Origin: Baffinella frigidus
Lineage: Eukaryota > Cryptophyceae > Cryptomonadales > Baffinellaceae
Length of the DNA: 12,406 bases
Assembly (NCBI GenBank): GCA_026770585.1
Contig: MU646362.1
Coordinates: forward strand, 539,071 to 551,476
Direction: 5' to 3'
Shown: one piece after another, positions 10,301 through 11,378 of the stretch
Layout of the letters: each line of letters starts with the position of its first letter
Position numbering within the stretch: the stretch's first letter is position 1
Notes under the pieces: model-generated
The model's input: only the letters and a program-made list of their open reading frames with translations
Databases searched by the model: none
What the model was told of the DNA's origin: nothing
Made by a program: the position numbers and the translations under genes

Positions 10301-11203
10301 CTTGGAGCCATTTGATCACATCCCCTCCGCTCTCTTTAGGCAACTGGTGGTTCACAATCGAAGTAACTCCATCCTCCTTTCCACACAGCGGACTTCGAAG
10401 GGATTTTGAATCACCCCCATGCGATAAGACCTAGGACCCTACGGTAGGCAACCCATAGGGGCATAGGGTGGTTCCTACGGGTAAGGTAACGGAAACTCGG
10501 CCCGACGTGGGCCGAAAATCCCTTCGTATCCCGCTGTGTGGCTGGCCTCTCTGTTGGTCTTTGCTGAACCGTCACCTCCCTGGGGGGGGGGTGCATGCTG
10601 GGGATGCTGGTGTGGATCAAGGGCTGTGTGAGATGGTGGCTACGTTGCTTTCCATCCGCAAGACACGCACTTTTCTCACGGTGGTGGTGGCCCCTAAACC
10701 CTAAGCCCTGAACCCTGAACCCTGAACCCTGAACCCTGAACCCTGAACCCTGAACCCTGAACCCTGAACCTAAAACCTAAAACCTGAACCCTAAACCCTA
10801 CCCCTTGCACCTTCCACCTTCCACCTTCCATCTTGCACCCTAGACCCTAAACCCTAAACTCTCAACCCTAAACCCTAAACCCTAAACCTCAACCCTAAAC
10901 CCTAAACCCTAAACCCTAAACCCTAAACCCTGCTCCCCGAGCCCTCAACCCTCAACCCTAAACCTTTAACCCTAAACCCTTAACCCCATCCCCTGCTCCC
11001 AGCACCCCAAGCCCTAAAACTCAAACCTCAAACCCCAAACCTCAAACCCCAAACCCCAAACCCCACACCCCAAACCCCGAACCCCGAATCAGGCGCACCT
11101 CGACGGCAAGAAAGAAAACGTGGGGATCTTGGATAGCCTCGACGGGGCCTTCCGTGCGGTCGACTCCCCTGCGTGCGGATCCTTCCCGGGCCTGCCTCTC
11201 AAG
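1706..11203 (+). CDS. Renalase-like FAD/NAD(P)-dependent oxidoreductase, ten exons, N-terminus outside window
   Basis: Joining 1706-1783, 3066-3132, 3602-3672, 4407-4482, 5681-5802, 6313-6404, 7586-7628, 8614-8712, 10059-10100 and 11093-11203 gives 801 nt, 267 codons, without a stop. All nine introns (469-1346 nt) are GT-AG and all phases match. Blocks such as VAHNGKCAERL, FEGAFVKG, WVADNSKK, NKVPQENVP, RVQLWGA and GICGDWL...GAAISG resemble, from memory, the renalase/amine-oxidase-like flavoproteins of cyanobacteria and plastid-bearing eukaryotes (Arabidopsis At3g04650 type). GDWL plus GAAISG is the C-terminal flavin-contacting motif of that fold. The dinucleotide-binding GxGxxG region is absent and must lie upstream. 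Substrate unknown; plastid location is only a guess from family distribution. The last exon is the least certain. Exon-level support is given separately. Confidence 0.82.
1796..1925 (+). repeat. CCCGAAA heptamer array with an embedded exon remnant
   Basis: ACCCGAAACACGAAACCCGAAACCC-type heptamers begin 12 bp after the donor at 1784. They are interrupted at 1868-1897 by a copy of the 3' end of the exon just upstream. The array then resumes as CCCTAAACCCGAAACAC. Confidence 0.9.
1868..1897 (+). pseudogene. Shadow copy of exon 1706-1783 (3' end)
   Basis: AGCTCTGCTCCGCGACTACC then AAGGGCGTCCAG followed by GTGCCT repeats the last 30 nt and the donor of the exon at 1706-1783, with a few changes. 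The 5' part is replaced by heptamer repeat, so only the donor side survives. Confidence 0.8.
1968..2032. repeat. Small foldback with G-runs
   Basis: CCGAAATTTTACAGGTAAATT (from about 1968) is approximately the reverse complement of AATTCACCTGTGCGATTTCGG (about 2003-2023). Runs of 8 G (1991-1998) and 11 G (2022-2032) lie in the loop and at the right edge. Similar G-runs occur at the loop or edge of other foldbacks in the window. Confidence 0.6.
2065..2261. mobile_element. MITE-like foldback with 30-bp inverted ends
   Basis: The left end TTAGAAAAGGCCGCAGTTTC...CCCTTG and right end CAAGGGGCCAGAAACTGGGG...TTCTAA are inverted repeats of about 30 bp with two mismatches. Inside are nested palindromes (TGACCATCAATTGATGGTCTAA and TTAGACCATCAACTTGATGGTCA). 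The rest is AT-rich with no coding capacity. I could not identify a clear target-site duplication. Confidence 0.75.
2278..2320 (+). pseudogene. Shadow copy of exon 1706-1783 (3' half, donor lost)
   Basis: AACGCCGCCCGCTCAGCTCC, then GCGACCACCAAGGGCGTCC, is identical to the 3' half of the exon at 1706-1783. The junction CAG|GTGC has become CTGGCAT, so the donor GT is gone. It is followed at once by CCCGAGA/CCCGAAA heptamers. Confidence 0.8.
2326..2405 (+). repeat. CCCGAAA heptamer array
   Basis: ACCCGAAACCCGATCCGAAACCCGGAACC-type variants, degenerate at the third and fourth positions, with AA(A) conserved. Bounded by two shadow copies of the same exon end. Confidence 0.85.
2411..2441 (+). pseudogene. 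Shadow copy of exon 1706-1783 (3' end, diverged)
   Basis: AGCTGAGGTCCGCGACCTCC then AAGGAAATCCAGGCCTTTAG matches the exon end GCTCAGCTCCGCGACCACCAAGGGCGTCCAG, with several changes and loss of the GT donor (CAGGC). Most diverged of the copies of this exon. Confidence 0.65.
2487..2615 (+). repeat. CCCGAAA / CACGGAA / CCAGAAA heptamer array
   Basis: Long run of seven-base units varying among ACCCGAA, ACACGGA, ACCCGGA and ACCAGAA. Followed by about 170 bp (2616-2787) in which I recognise no gene or repeat. Confidence 0.9.
2788..2916. mobile_element. MITE-like element with a long central hairpin
   Basis: Ends CCACCATGGAGGCAACTT (2788-2805) and AAGTCGCCTCCAGGGTGG (2899-2916) are inverted repeats with two mismatches. 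Nested inside is a strong hairpin, about 2818-2874: AGTCAATCTCCC / GGGAGTTGACT flank ACAGATGCAGCCG / CGGCTGCATCTGT, with a 5-nt loop. No coding capacity. Confidence 0.8.
2963..3021. repeat. Tandem duplication of about 32 bp
   Basis: GCGTGTGATTTTTGAATAAT...CAAGTTTTT is followed by GCGTGTGGTTTTTGGATAAT...CGTGTTTT. Located 45-100 bp upstream of the acceptor at 3063-3065, between a MITE and the exon. Confidence 0.8.
3066..3132 (+). CDS. Oxidoreductase exon 2 (AHNGKC block)
   Basis: Acceptor GGTGTAG and donor CCG|GTACCT bound 67 nt, phase 0 in and phase 1 out. It encodes EDFEYICVAHNGKCAERLM and REA. The (A/V)HNGKC-x-RL block is the most recognisable element of the plant/cyanobacterial renalase-like flavoproteins. 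GC-rich coding composition contrasts sharply with the AT-rich intron upstream. I see no shadow copies of this exon. Confidence 0.85.
3139..3345. repeat. Diverged foldback at the start of intron 2
   Basis: CCTCCAGCAATCTGAAGCGG...CCGGGTT (about 3139-3173) is an imperfect reverse complement of AACCCGGATTTGCGCCGCTT...GCTGCTGATCACC (about 3302-3343). A smaller inverted repeat (TAGGAAATTCCTAGG / CCTAGGGATTT; CCGTAGGGTCCTACGG) lies in the centre. It begins within about 7 nt of the donor. Probably a degraded TIR element. Confidence 0.5.
3378..3575 (+). repeat. CT/CCCT/CTCG pyrimidine microsatellite upstream of exon 3
   Basis: About 200 nt of sense-strand pyrimidine repeat with CTCG and CA interruptions. 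It ends about 25 nt before the acceptor at 3599-3601, so it occupies the place of a polypyrimidine tract. Confidence 0.95.
3602..3672 (+). CDS. Oxidoreductase exon 3
   Basis: Acceptor CCCGGCAG and donor CAG|GTCCGC bound 71 nt. Two nt complete the codon begun by exon 2 (GAT, Asp), followed by VPALHKLLKCKFGSG and PPPKALMQ, phase 0 out. The pattern after AHNGKCxxRL (short loop, hydrophobic/basic helix, then LSS in the next exon) fits the family. Two shadow copies of its 3' two-thirds follow in the same intron. Confidence 0.8.
3686..3737 (+). repeat. CCCGAAA heptamer array
   Basis: Seven near-perfect ACCCGAA units beginning about 13 nt after the exon 3 donor and ending in AAATTTCCCGCGAACCGG, which is itself repeated at about 3955-3975. 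Confidence 0.95.
3761..3812 (+). pseudogene. Shadow copy of exon 3 (first)
   Basis: GCTGCCCAAGTGCAAGTTTG and GATCCGGCCCACCGCCCAAG...ACGCAG, followed by GTGCCC, is a close copy of the 3' part of exon 3 including its donor. Preceded by ATTTCCCGCGAACCGGATTT instead of an AG acceptor, so unlikely to be used as an independent exon. Confidence 0.85.
3826..3925. mobile_element. Short foldback element (about 100 bp)
   Basis: CCCTTAAGTGGCCAG (from 3826) and CTGGTCACTTAAGGG (to about 3925) are inverted ends with one mismatch. The centre contains GGTCCTAGGCAGGTCCTAGG and CCCTACGGTAGGG palindromes, a CCTAGG/CCTACGG vocabulary shared by several other foldbacks here. Begins 13 nt after the donor of the first exon-3 shadow. 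Confidence 0.75.
3929..3960 (+). repeat. CCCGAAA heptamers plus duplicated flank
   Basis: Four ACCCGAA units, then AAATTTCCCGCGAACCGG and ATTTTCCGTCGCTGC, the same sequence that leads into the first shadow of exon 3. The duplicated unit is therefore heptamers + this flank + exon remnant. Confidence 0.9.
3984..4206 (+). pseudogene. Shadow copy of exon 3 (second), split by a MITE
   Basis: CGCTGCTCAAGT (to 3995) continues at 4162 with AAGTGCAAGTGTGGATCCGG and CCTGCCTCCCAAGGCCCTCTTGCAG, then GTAAGG. With the 166-bp insertion removed it reads KCKCGSGLPPKALLQ. Its donor CAG|GTAAGG is closer to the eukaryotic consensus than that of exon 3 itself (CAG|GTCCGC). Confidence 0.85.
3996..4161. mobile_element. 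MITE, TCATAGGCTA family, inside a shadow exon (166 bp)
   Basis: Left end TCATAGGCTAACGGCCTG plus AAAATGGGGTAGTTAGGC is matched by the reverse complement of the right end over about 36 bp with three mismatches. It interrupts a copy of exon 3 and is flanked by the 4-bp duplication AAGT (3992-3995 and 4162-4165). Interior palindromes GCCTAGGACCTCCTACCGTA make almost the whole element a hairpin. A relative lies at 9000-9170. Confidence 0.92.
4212..4353. mobile_element. Diverged foldback just after a shadow donor
   Basis: CCACACGGTGGACTACGAAC (from 4216) is approximately the reverse complement of GAAACCCTCGAAGCCCACCG...TATGG (to 4353). TAAG at 4208-4211 recurs at 4354-4357, a possible 4-bp target duplication. 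It starts about 5 nt after the donor of the second exon-3 shadow. Confidence 0.5.
4407..4482 (+). CDS. Oxidoreductase exon 4 (FEGAFVKG block)
   Basis: Acceptor TGAGCAG and donor AAG|GTGCCC bound 76 nt, phase 0 in, phase 1 out. It encodes LSSLWVCCFAVKGSLG and LPFEGAFVK; the final Gly is split with the next exon. LSS(L/I)W followed by FEGAFVKG is characteristic of the family in my memory of the plant protein. Two adjacent Cys (residues 7-8 of the exon) are visible. No shadow copies seen. Confidence 0.88.
4483..4584. repeat. Foldback that starts exactly at the exon 4 donor
   Basis: GTGCCCCCTCCCACCC (4483-4498) is nearly the reverse complement of GGGTGAGGGGGGGGCAC (4568-4584). The left arm includes the donor GT itself, so the splice site would be at the base of a stem. 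ACGTTACCCTGTT (4502) recurs as ACGTTAGCCTGTT (4589). Confidence 0.6.
4646..4681 (+). repeat. CT microsatellite
   Basis: About 36 nt of nearly pure CT. Unlike most other CT tracts here it is not followed by a recognisable exon or shadow, but by the inverted-repeat cluster at 4725-4853. Confidence 0.95.
4725..4853. repeat. Two interlocking inverted repeats (A-B-A'-B')
   Basis: Arm A (4725-4741, GGACGGGTGTCGCGCCA) is exactly reverse-complementary to A' (4800-4816). Arm B (4766-4800) is reverse-complementary to B' (4819-4853) over 35 bp with one mismatch. A' lies in the loop between B and B', so the two stems cannot nest; they alternate like a pseudoknot. Origin may be one foldback element duplicated into or rearranged with another. 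No coding content. Confidence 0.92.
4856..4935 (+). repeat. CT-rich pyrimidine tract
   Basis: TCTCCCTCACCCTCTCTCGC-type sequence leading to GCTCATTCCAG and the first shadow of exon 5. Interrupted around 4908-4920 by ACTGATTGATTTCG. Confidence 0.85.
4955..4988 (+). pseudogene. Shadow copy of exon 5 (first)
   Basis: After TCATTCCAG, GGAGCCAGGATCTGTGCTGG and GTGGCGGACAACAC encode GSQDLCWVADNT, as in the true exon at 5681, then diverge at ACGGAATCC. Acceptor intact; no donor, so inclusion would not rejoin the frame cleanly. Confidence 0.85.
5068..5073 (+). pseudogene. Shadow exon 5 junction reduced to six bases
   Basis: GATCGGTTTCCCCCAAGATTTGCTCTCGCG-type intron sequence ends GTCGGCAG|GGAGCC and then dissolves into CT repeats. 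The same upstream intron sequence at 5393-5441 is followed by a longer copy of the exon. Here microsatellite has replaced the exon six bases after the acceptor. Confidence 0.7.
5083..5290 (+). repeat. Compound CT / CA / CTCTCA / CTCG microsatellite
   Basis: CT to about 5099, CA over about 5099-5133, CTCTCA hexamers to about 5219, then CT/CTCG to about 5288. The segment lies between two shadow junctions of exon 5. Confidence 0.97.
5333..5366 (+). pseudogene. Shadow copy of exon 5 (second)
   Basis: CATTCCAG|GGAGCCAGGATCTGTGCTGT then GCGGTGGACAACACACGG. The upstream intron (GGGTTTGCTCACGGTTCGCT) is the same as that before the true exon (5641-5670). Codes GSQDLCCAVDNT, so already altered at the conserved Trp. 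Confidence 0.85.
5442..5475 (+). pseudogene. Shadow copy of exon 5 (third)
   Basis: GTCGGTAG|GGAGCCAGGATCTGTGCTGG and GTGGCGGACAACACAGAG encode GSQDLCWVADNT. The acceptor is TAG here rather than CAG. Ends near ACACATAACGAGG. Confidence 0.85.
5513..5636 (+). repeat. CT / CA / CTCG microsatellite upstream of exon 5
   Basis: Sense-strand pyrimidine-rich repeat ending about 45 nt before the acceptor of the complete exon 5. Confidence 0.95.
5681..5802 (+). CDS. Oxidoreductase exon 5 (WVADNSKK block)
   Basis: Acceptor TTCATTCCAG and donor AAG|GTGCTG bound 122 nt. Two nt complete the Gly codon from exon 4, then SQDLCWVADNSKK, an Ala/Gly-rich loop, EAWTLVSTRPYG and TANK, phase 0 out. In the family a W-(M/V/I)-x-(D/N)-N-(S/T)-x-K motif is followed by a W-T-x-x-S-T-x-x-Y-G strand, as here. 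It is the fifth occurrence of its 5' end in 750 bp and the only one that is complete. Confidence 0.9.
5821..6034 (+). repeat. ACACGAA / ACATGAA / ACACGGA heptamer array
   Basis: About 30 heptamers starting 19 nt after the exon 5 donor. Positions vary mainly between C/T at the fourth base and A/G at the sixth, while the frame of seven is retained. Confidence 0.95.
6120..6290 (+). repeat. Heptamer array grading from CACGAAA to CCCCAAA and poly-A-rich sequence
   Basis: Begins ACACGAAACACGAGACACG, becomes CCCAAAACCC and ends in a run of AAAC/AAAAC just upstream of the exon 6 acceptor (6310-6312). The stretch 6035-6119 between the two arrays is unique and unassigned. Confidence 0.9.
6313..6404 (+). 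CDS. Oxidoreductase exon 6 (VPQENVP block)
   Basis: Acceptor CCGGCAG and donor GGG|GTGACC bound 92 nt, phase 0 in, phase 2 out. It encodes VPQENVPKDVADRVTREM and TRAFETAAGLAP plus GG. With exon 5 it gives NKVPQENVP, a motif I recall from the plant family. The following helix (DRVTREMTRAFE) fits. Two shorter copies lie 170 and 610 bp downstream. Confidence 0.88.
6411..6549. mobile_element. MITE, CCACCAGCCCT family (139 bp), 6 nt inside the intron
   Basis: CCACCAGCCCTGCGAGGCGG (from 6411) and CCGCCTCGGAGGGCTGGTGG (to 6549) are inverted repeats with one mismatch. The interior also folds (GGTGGCGCG...; TCGGGTGGC / GCCACCCGA). Read in reverse complement, it matches the equally long element at 10121-10259 along most of its length (GGAGCATGCGCCA, GGCACCTTCGAA). 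It starts six nt after the exon 6 donor. No clear target duplication. Confidence 0.92.
6579..6647 (+). pseudogene. Copy of exon 6 with both splice signals (possible alternative exon)
   Basis: Between acceptor GTGTCAG and donor CGG|GTAAGT lie 69 nt that read PPSTDSDKVTREM and TRGFETAAGR without a stop. The 3' two-thirds are close to exon 6. Both ends are phase 0, whereas exon 7 needs two preceding bases, so splicing from here into exon 7 would shift the frame. I treat it as a relic, though its donor is stronger than that of exon 6. An alternative or poison exon is possible. Confidence 0.6.
6655..6798. mobile_element. MITE, TCATCTCGG family, copy 2 (144 bp)
   Basis: TCATCTCGGAAGATAACTGA and the reverse complement of its right end TCAGTTATCTTTCGAGATGA agree at all but one position, extending to about 28 bp. 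Flanked by the 4-bp duplication AGTT (6651-6654 and 6799-6802). It landed inside the donor consensus of the exon 6 copy: GTA|AGTT. Interior AT-rich, no coding capacity. Confidence 0.93.
6832..6982. mobile_element. MITE with about 50-bp inverted ends bounded by C/G runs
   Basis: The left arm CCCCCTATAATAAGTGTTGT...ACTCGTTCTGGTACA is matched by an inverted right arm TGTACCAGAACGAGT...ACTAATTATTGGGGGG with several mismatches. The G-run at 6974-6982 is thus the terminal part of the right inverted repeat. No target duplication established. Confidence 0.85.
7018..7221 (+). pseudogene. Second copy of exon 6, split by a MITE
   Basis: GTGTCAG|CCGCCTAGCAAAGATTCGGA...GAGATGA (7018-7057) is copied from the same source as 6579-6647. 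After the element at 7058-7209 it continues GACGCGAGCCACC, matching GACGCGAGGCTTC. The AAGTGTGTG-AGAGAGAG-GTCAGCCGCCTAGCA leader is shared with the first copy (6550-6590 versus 6990-7027). Confidence 0.8.
7058..7209. mobile_element. MITE, CCACCAGCCCT family, inside a shadow exon (152 bp)
   Basis: CCACCAACCCT...GAACCAAAT at the left and ATTTGGTCC...GAGGGCTGGTGG at the right are inverted, and an inner pair (GATTTACCCTTGC / GCAAGGGTAAATC) extends the hairpin. GA precedes (7056-7057) and follows (7210-7211) the element, and removing element plus one GA restores the exon 6 copy GAGATGACGCGAG. This suggests a 2-bp duplication. Confidence 0.85.
7335..7390 (+). repeat. CT / CTAT microsatellite
   Basis: TTTCTTTCTCTCTCTCTCTCTATCTCTCTC with the hexadecamer CTATCTCTCTCTATCT repeated. 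It appears to have replaced one end of the MITE that follows. Confidence 0.95.
7390..7526 (-). mobile_element. MITE, CCACACAGCGG family, one end truncated
   Basis: The reverse complement of this segment (CCACACAGCGGACTTTGAAG, GCGATAAGACCTAGGACCCT, GGTAACGGAAAGGTGGCCC) follows the element at 10381-10541 over more than 120 bp. Its terminal repeat at 7516-7526 is present, while the other end is lost in the CT array. Confidence 0.85.
7586..7628 (+). CDS. Oxidoreductase exon 7 (RVQLWGA block)
   Basis: Acceptor GCATTGCAG and donor GCG|GTAACC bound 43 nt. One nt completes the Gly codon of exon 6 (GG|G), then TIAPVASRVQLWGA, phase 0 out. A (Y/S)-(T/S)-RVQLWGA-A strand is familiar to me from plant members. 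The phase fit with exon 6, but not with the exon 6 copies, supports the exon assignment. Confidence 0.88.
7646..7680 (-). repeat. TTGAGGG heptamers
   Basis: Four GGGTTGA units on the + strand (CCCTCAA on the other), i.e. opposite in orientation to the other intronic heptamer arrays. Confidence 0.9.
7747..7783 (+). pseudogene. Shadow copy of exon 7
   Basis: TCGCGCCCGTGGCCTCGCGC and GTGCACCTGTGGGGCGCA, followed by GTAACCCC, repeats exon 7 with Gln-to-His and a third-base change, donor included. Preceded by CCCCCGCCTC rather than AG, so it lacks an acceptor. Confidence 0.85.
7790..8060 (+). repeat. Heptamer arrays: ACACGAA, then CCCTAAA, then CCCCAAA
   Basis: 7799-7893 is ACACGAA/ATACGAA, 7901-7922 is CCCTAAA, and from there CCCCAAA/CCCAAAC with CCCCTCACCCCTAACC near 8010-8036. 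The composition of the heptamer changes abruptly between blocks. Confidence 0.93.
8068..8116 (+). pseudogene. Shadow copy of exon 8 (first)
   Basis: After TTACCCAG, the frame GVPMNTYTPAPCILDA is intact (GGGGTGCCGATGAACACGTA onward), then breaks into AATTCCAACCCCC. 5' junction kept, 3' half missing. Confidence 0.88.
8212..8253 (+). pseudogene. Shadow copy of exon 8 (second)
   Basis: CTGACCCAG then GAGGTGCCGATGAACACGTA and CAACCCCGCACCGTGCATCC. Encodes EVPMNTYNPAPCIL before CACCCCAAACC repeat takes over. Confidence 0.88.
8317..8337 (+). pseudogene. Shadow copy of exon 8 (third, very short)
   Basis: CTCCTCCAG then GGGTTTCCGATGAACACGTA, followed at once by TCCCAAAACCCC. Only the acceptor and about 21 exon bases remain. 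Confidence 0.8.
8393..8445 (+). pseudogene. Shadow copy of exon 8 (fourth, longest)
   Basis: TTACTCAG then GGTGTCCCGATGAACACCTA onward encodes GVPMNTYTPAPCILDAA and stops at GCGAA, where ACCCCAAACCCC heptamers begin. Same acceptor sequence as the true exon. Confidence 0.9.
8446..8520 (+). repeat. CCCCAAA heptamer array
   Basis: Near-perfect ACCCCAA units between the fourth and fifth shadows of exon 8. The repeat starts within the exon copy at GCGAAACCCC, sharing the AAACCCC phase. Confidence 0.95.
8535..8555 (+). pseudogene. Shadow copy of exon 8 (fifth, very short)
   Basis: CTCCTCCAG then GGGGTGCTGATGAACACGTA, followed by CCCCAAAACCCC. Paralog of the 8317 remnant through the 218-bp duplication. 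Confidence 0.8.
8614..8712 (+). CDS. Oxidoreductase exon 8 (flavin-binding GICGDWL block)
   Basis: Acceptor TTACTCAG and donor CAG|GTAGCC bound 99 nt, 33 codons, phase 0 at both ends. It begins GVPMNTYTPAPCILDAAKAA and continues GICGDWLVDPSVQ. In the amine-oxidase/renalase fold a (A/G)GDW(L/I) motif close to the C-terminus contacts FAD and is followed by a short loop and GA(A/I)xSG, which is exactly what exon 9 supplies. Sixth and only complete copy of its 5' end. Confidence 0.92.
8772..8826. repeat. Tandem duplication of about 31 bp
   Basis: CCACAGGACCGGCGTGTCAA at 8772 and CCACAGGACCAGCGTGTCAA at 8803, each followed by CTT, separated by AAGAGTTA. Confidence 0.9.
8850..8887 (+). pseudogene. 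Shadow copy of the 3' end of exon 8
   Basis: GCATCGGCGGCGACTGGCTA and GTCGACCCCAGCGTGCAG encode GIGGDWLVDPSVQ, the end of exon 8, followed by GGTGCC where the exon has GTAGCC. Located 138 bp downstream of the true end. Thus exon 8 has copies of its 5' end on one side and of its 3' end on the other. Confidence 0.88.
8912..8962. repeat. Small inverted repeat
   Basis: AGGTTACGAGCCTGAGCAA and TTGCCCAGGCTCGCAACCT are reverse complements with two mismatches. The right arm with GAGACCCACACTC resembles AGGCTCGTAACCTGAGACCC immediately upstream of exon 7 (7558-7577). Confidence 0.75.
9000..9170. mobile_element. MITE, TCATAGGCTA family, copy 2 (about 171 bp)
   Basis: Left end TCATAGGCTAGCGTCCTGAA and right end TTCAGGACGTTCCCCTATT are inverted, and the arms continue through CCGGGTAGGTAAGCCTACG. 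Ends and interior (TTGCCTACGGTAGG, CCTAGG) match the element at 3996-4161. It has a run of 9 G at its centre. I could not define the target duplication. Confidence 0.88.
9272..9412. mobile_element. MITE, TCATCTCGG family, copy 3 (141 bp)
   Basis: TCATCTCGGACCATACCAGA pairs with the right end TCTGTCTTGGTCCGAAATTA. Flanked by AATT (9268-9271 and 9413-9416), a 4-bp duplication. The interior is clearly homologous to the 326-466 element (GGCGTAAGATAGC, GCCTAAAATAGCA, GCCTAAGATAGCGGGACAG), and the lengths are identical. Confidence 0.92.
9483..9606. mobile_element. MITE-like element with 30-bp inverted ends (124 bp)
   Basis: CTACAGGGGTACCTCGTTCA...GAAAGCG (9483-9512) and CGCTTTC...TGAGCGAGGTACCCCTGCAG (9577-9606) are inverted with two mismatches. 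The centre has CTAGGGCCCTA-type palindromes and a G-run just inside the right arm. Confidence 0.9.
9737..9856. repeat. Foldback with 13-bp perfect inverted ends
   Basis: GACGGGTTTGTAC (9737-9749) and GTACAAACCCGTC (9844-9856) are exact inverted repeats about 95 bp apart. Inside, TGTCAAC / GTTGACA is a further inverted pair. Probably an old MITE. A (CACCCTG)-like stretch follows at 9954-10000; nothing else is recognised between 9857 and 10058. Confidence 0.65.
10059..10100 (+). CDS. Oxidoreductase exon 9 (GAAISG block)
   Basis: Acceptor GTCTCTCGCAG, preceded by a short CT tract, and donor AAG|GTGATG bound 42 nt, phase 0 at both ends: GAAISGIEMADAIK. GA(A/I)xSG-xx-xA is the helix that follows GDW in the flavin-binding fold, so exons 8 and 9 complete the motif. 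An alternative is that the exon reads on (VMSNLLSHQSS...) into the MITE at 10121 and further, as an open frame to about 10409. I prefer splicing because the phase leads cleanly into exon 10. Confidence 0.87.
10121..10259. mobile_element. MITE, CCACCAGCCCT family (139 bp), 20 nt inside intron 9
   Basis: CCACCAGTCCTCCGAGGCGG (from 10121) and CCGCCTCGCAGGGCTGGTGG (to 10259) are inverted with few mismatches. TC precedes and follows (10119-10120, 10260-10261), a possible 2-bp duplication. It is an inverted relative of 6411-6549, same length. Confidence 0.9.
10381..10541. mobile_element. MITE, CCACACAGCGG family, complete copy (161 bp)
   Basis: CCACACAGCGGACTTCGAAG...GGATTT (10381-10406) and AAATCC...CTTCGTATCCCGCTGTGTGG (10516-10541) are 26-bp inverted repeats with three mismatches. 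The interior (GCGATAAGACCTAGGACCCT, CATAGGGGCATAGGG, GGTAACGGAAA) matches the truncated inverted copy at 7390-7526. The following stretch 10542-10690 shows no recognised gene. Confidence 0.92.
10692..11090 (+). repeat. Long degenerate CCCTAAA / CCCTGAA / CCCCAAA array
   Basis: About 400 bp of heptamers: CCCTAAA, then a homogeneous CCCTGAA block (about 10710-10768), mixed TTCCACC units, a near-perfect telomeric CCCTAAA block (about 10862-10930), and finally CCCCAAA/CTCAAAC up to the exon 10 acceptor. The heptamers reach to within about 10 nt of the acceptor CAG. Confidence 0.97.
11093..11203 (+). CDS. Oxidoreductase exon 10 (probable C-terminal region)
   Basis: Acceptor CCGAATCAG and donor-like AAG|GTGCAC bound 111 nt, 37 codons, phase 0: AHLDGKKENVGILD, SLDGAFRAVDSPACG, SFPGLPLK. 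The GC-rich coding-like composition inside heptamer repeats, a phase match with exon 9, and a duplicated 3' end (11379-11416) argue for an exon. I recall no detailed family match for this tail. Without splicing at 11204 the frame runs 27 further codons to TAG at 11285-11287, through a foldback element. Whether the gene ends here or continues is open. Confidence 0.65.
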
Positions 11204-11213
11204 GTGCACACCT

Positions 11214-11363
11214 CATCCGGGAACATGTTTCATCCAAAAGAAAATGGCCTATCAAACCTGATTCTGGCCCTAATTAAATTTACTTAGGGCCCTAACAAAC
11301 CTTAGTCCCAACTCCTATGAACAAATAGGAATCCACTTTCTTAAATTAGACATGTCCCCGGAT
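11214..11363. mobile_element. Foldback element after exon 10 (about 150 bp)
   Basis: ATCCGGGAACATGT (from 11214) is nearly the reverse complement of ACATGTCCCCGGAT (to 11363). The arms continue imperfectly (CATCCAAAAG...; CCACTTTCTTAAATT). It begins ten nt after the putative donor. AT-rich interior. Confidence 0.7.
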
Positions 11364-11378
11364 TGAACCCCAACCCCC

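Noticed and set aside
9912-10409. 165-codon plus-strand frame
   Set aside because: Only 14 codons (GAAISGIEMADAIK) match the flavoprotein. The upstream part is intron with an acceptor at 10058, and the downstream part is translation of a MITE (10121-10259) and spacer.
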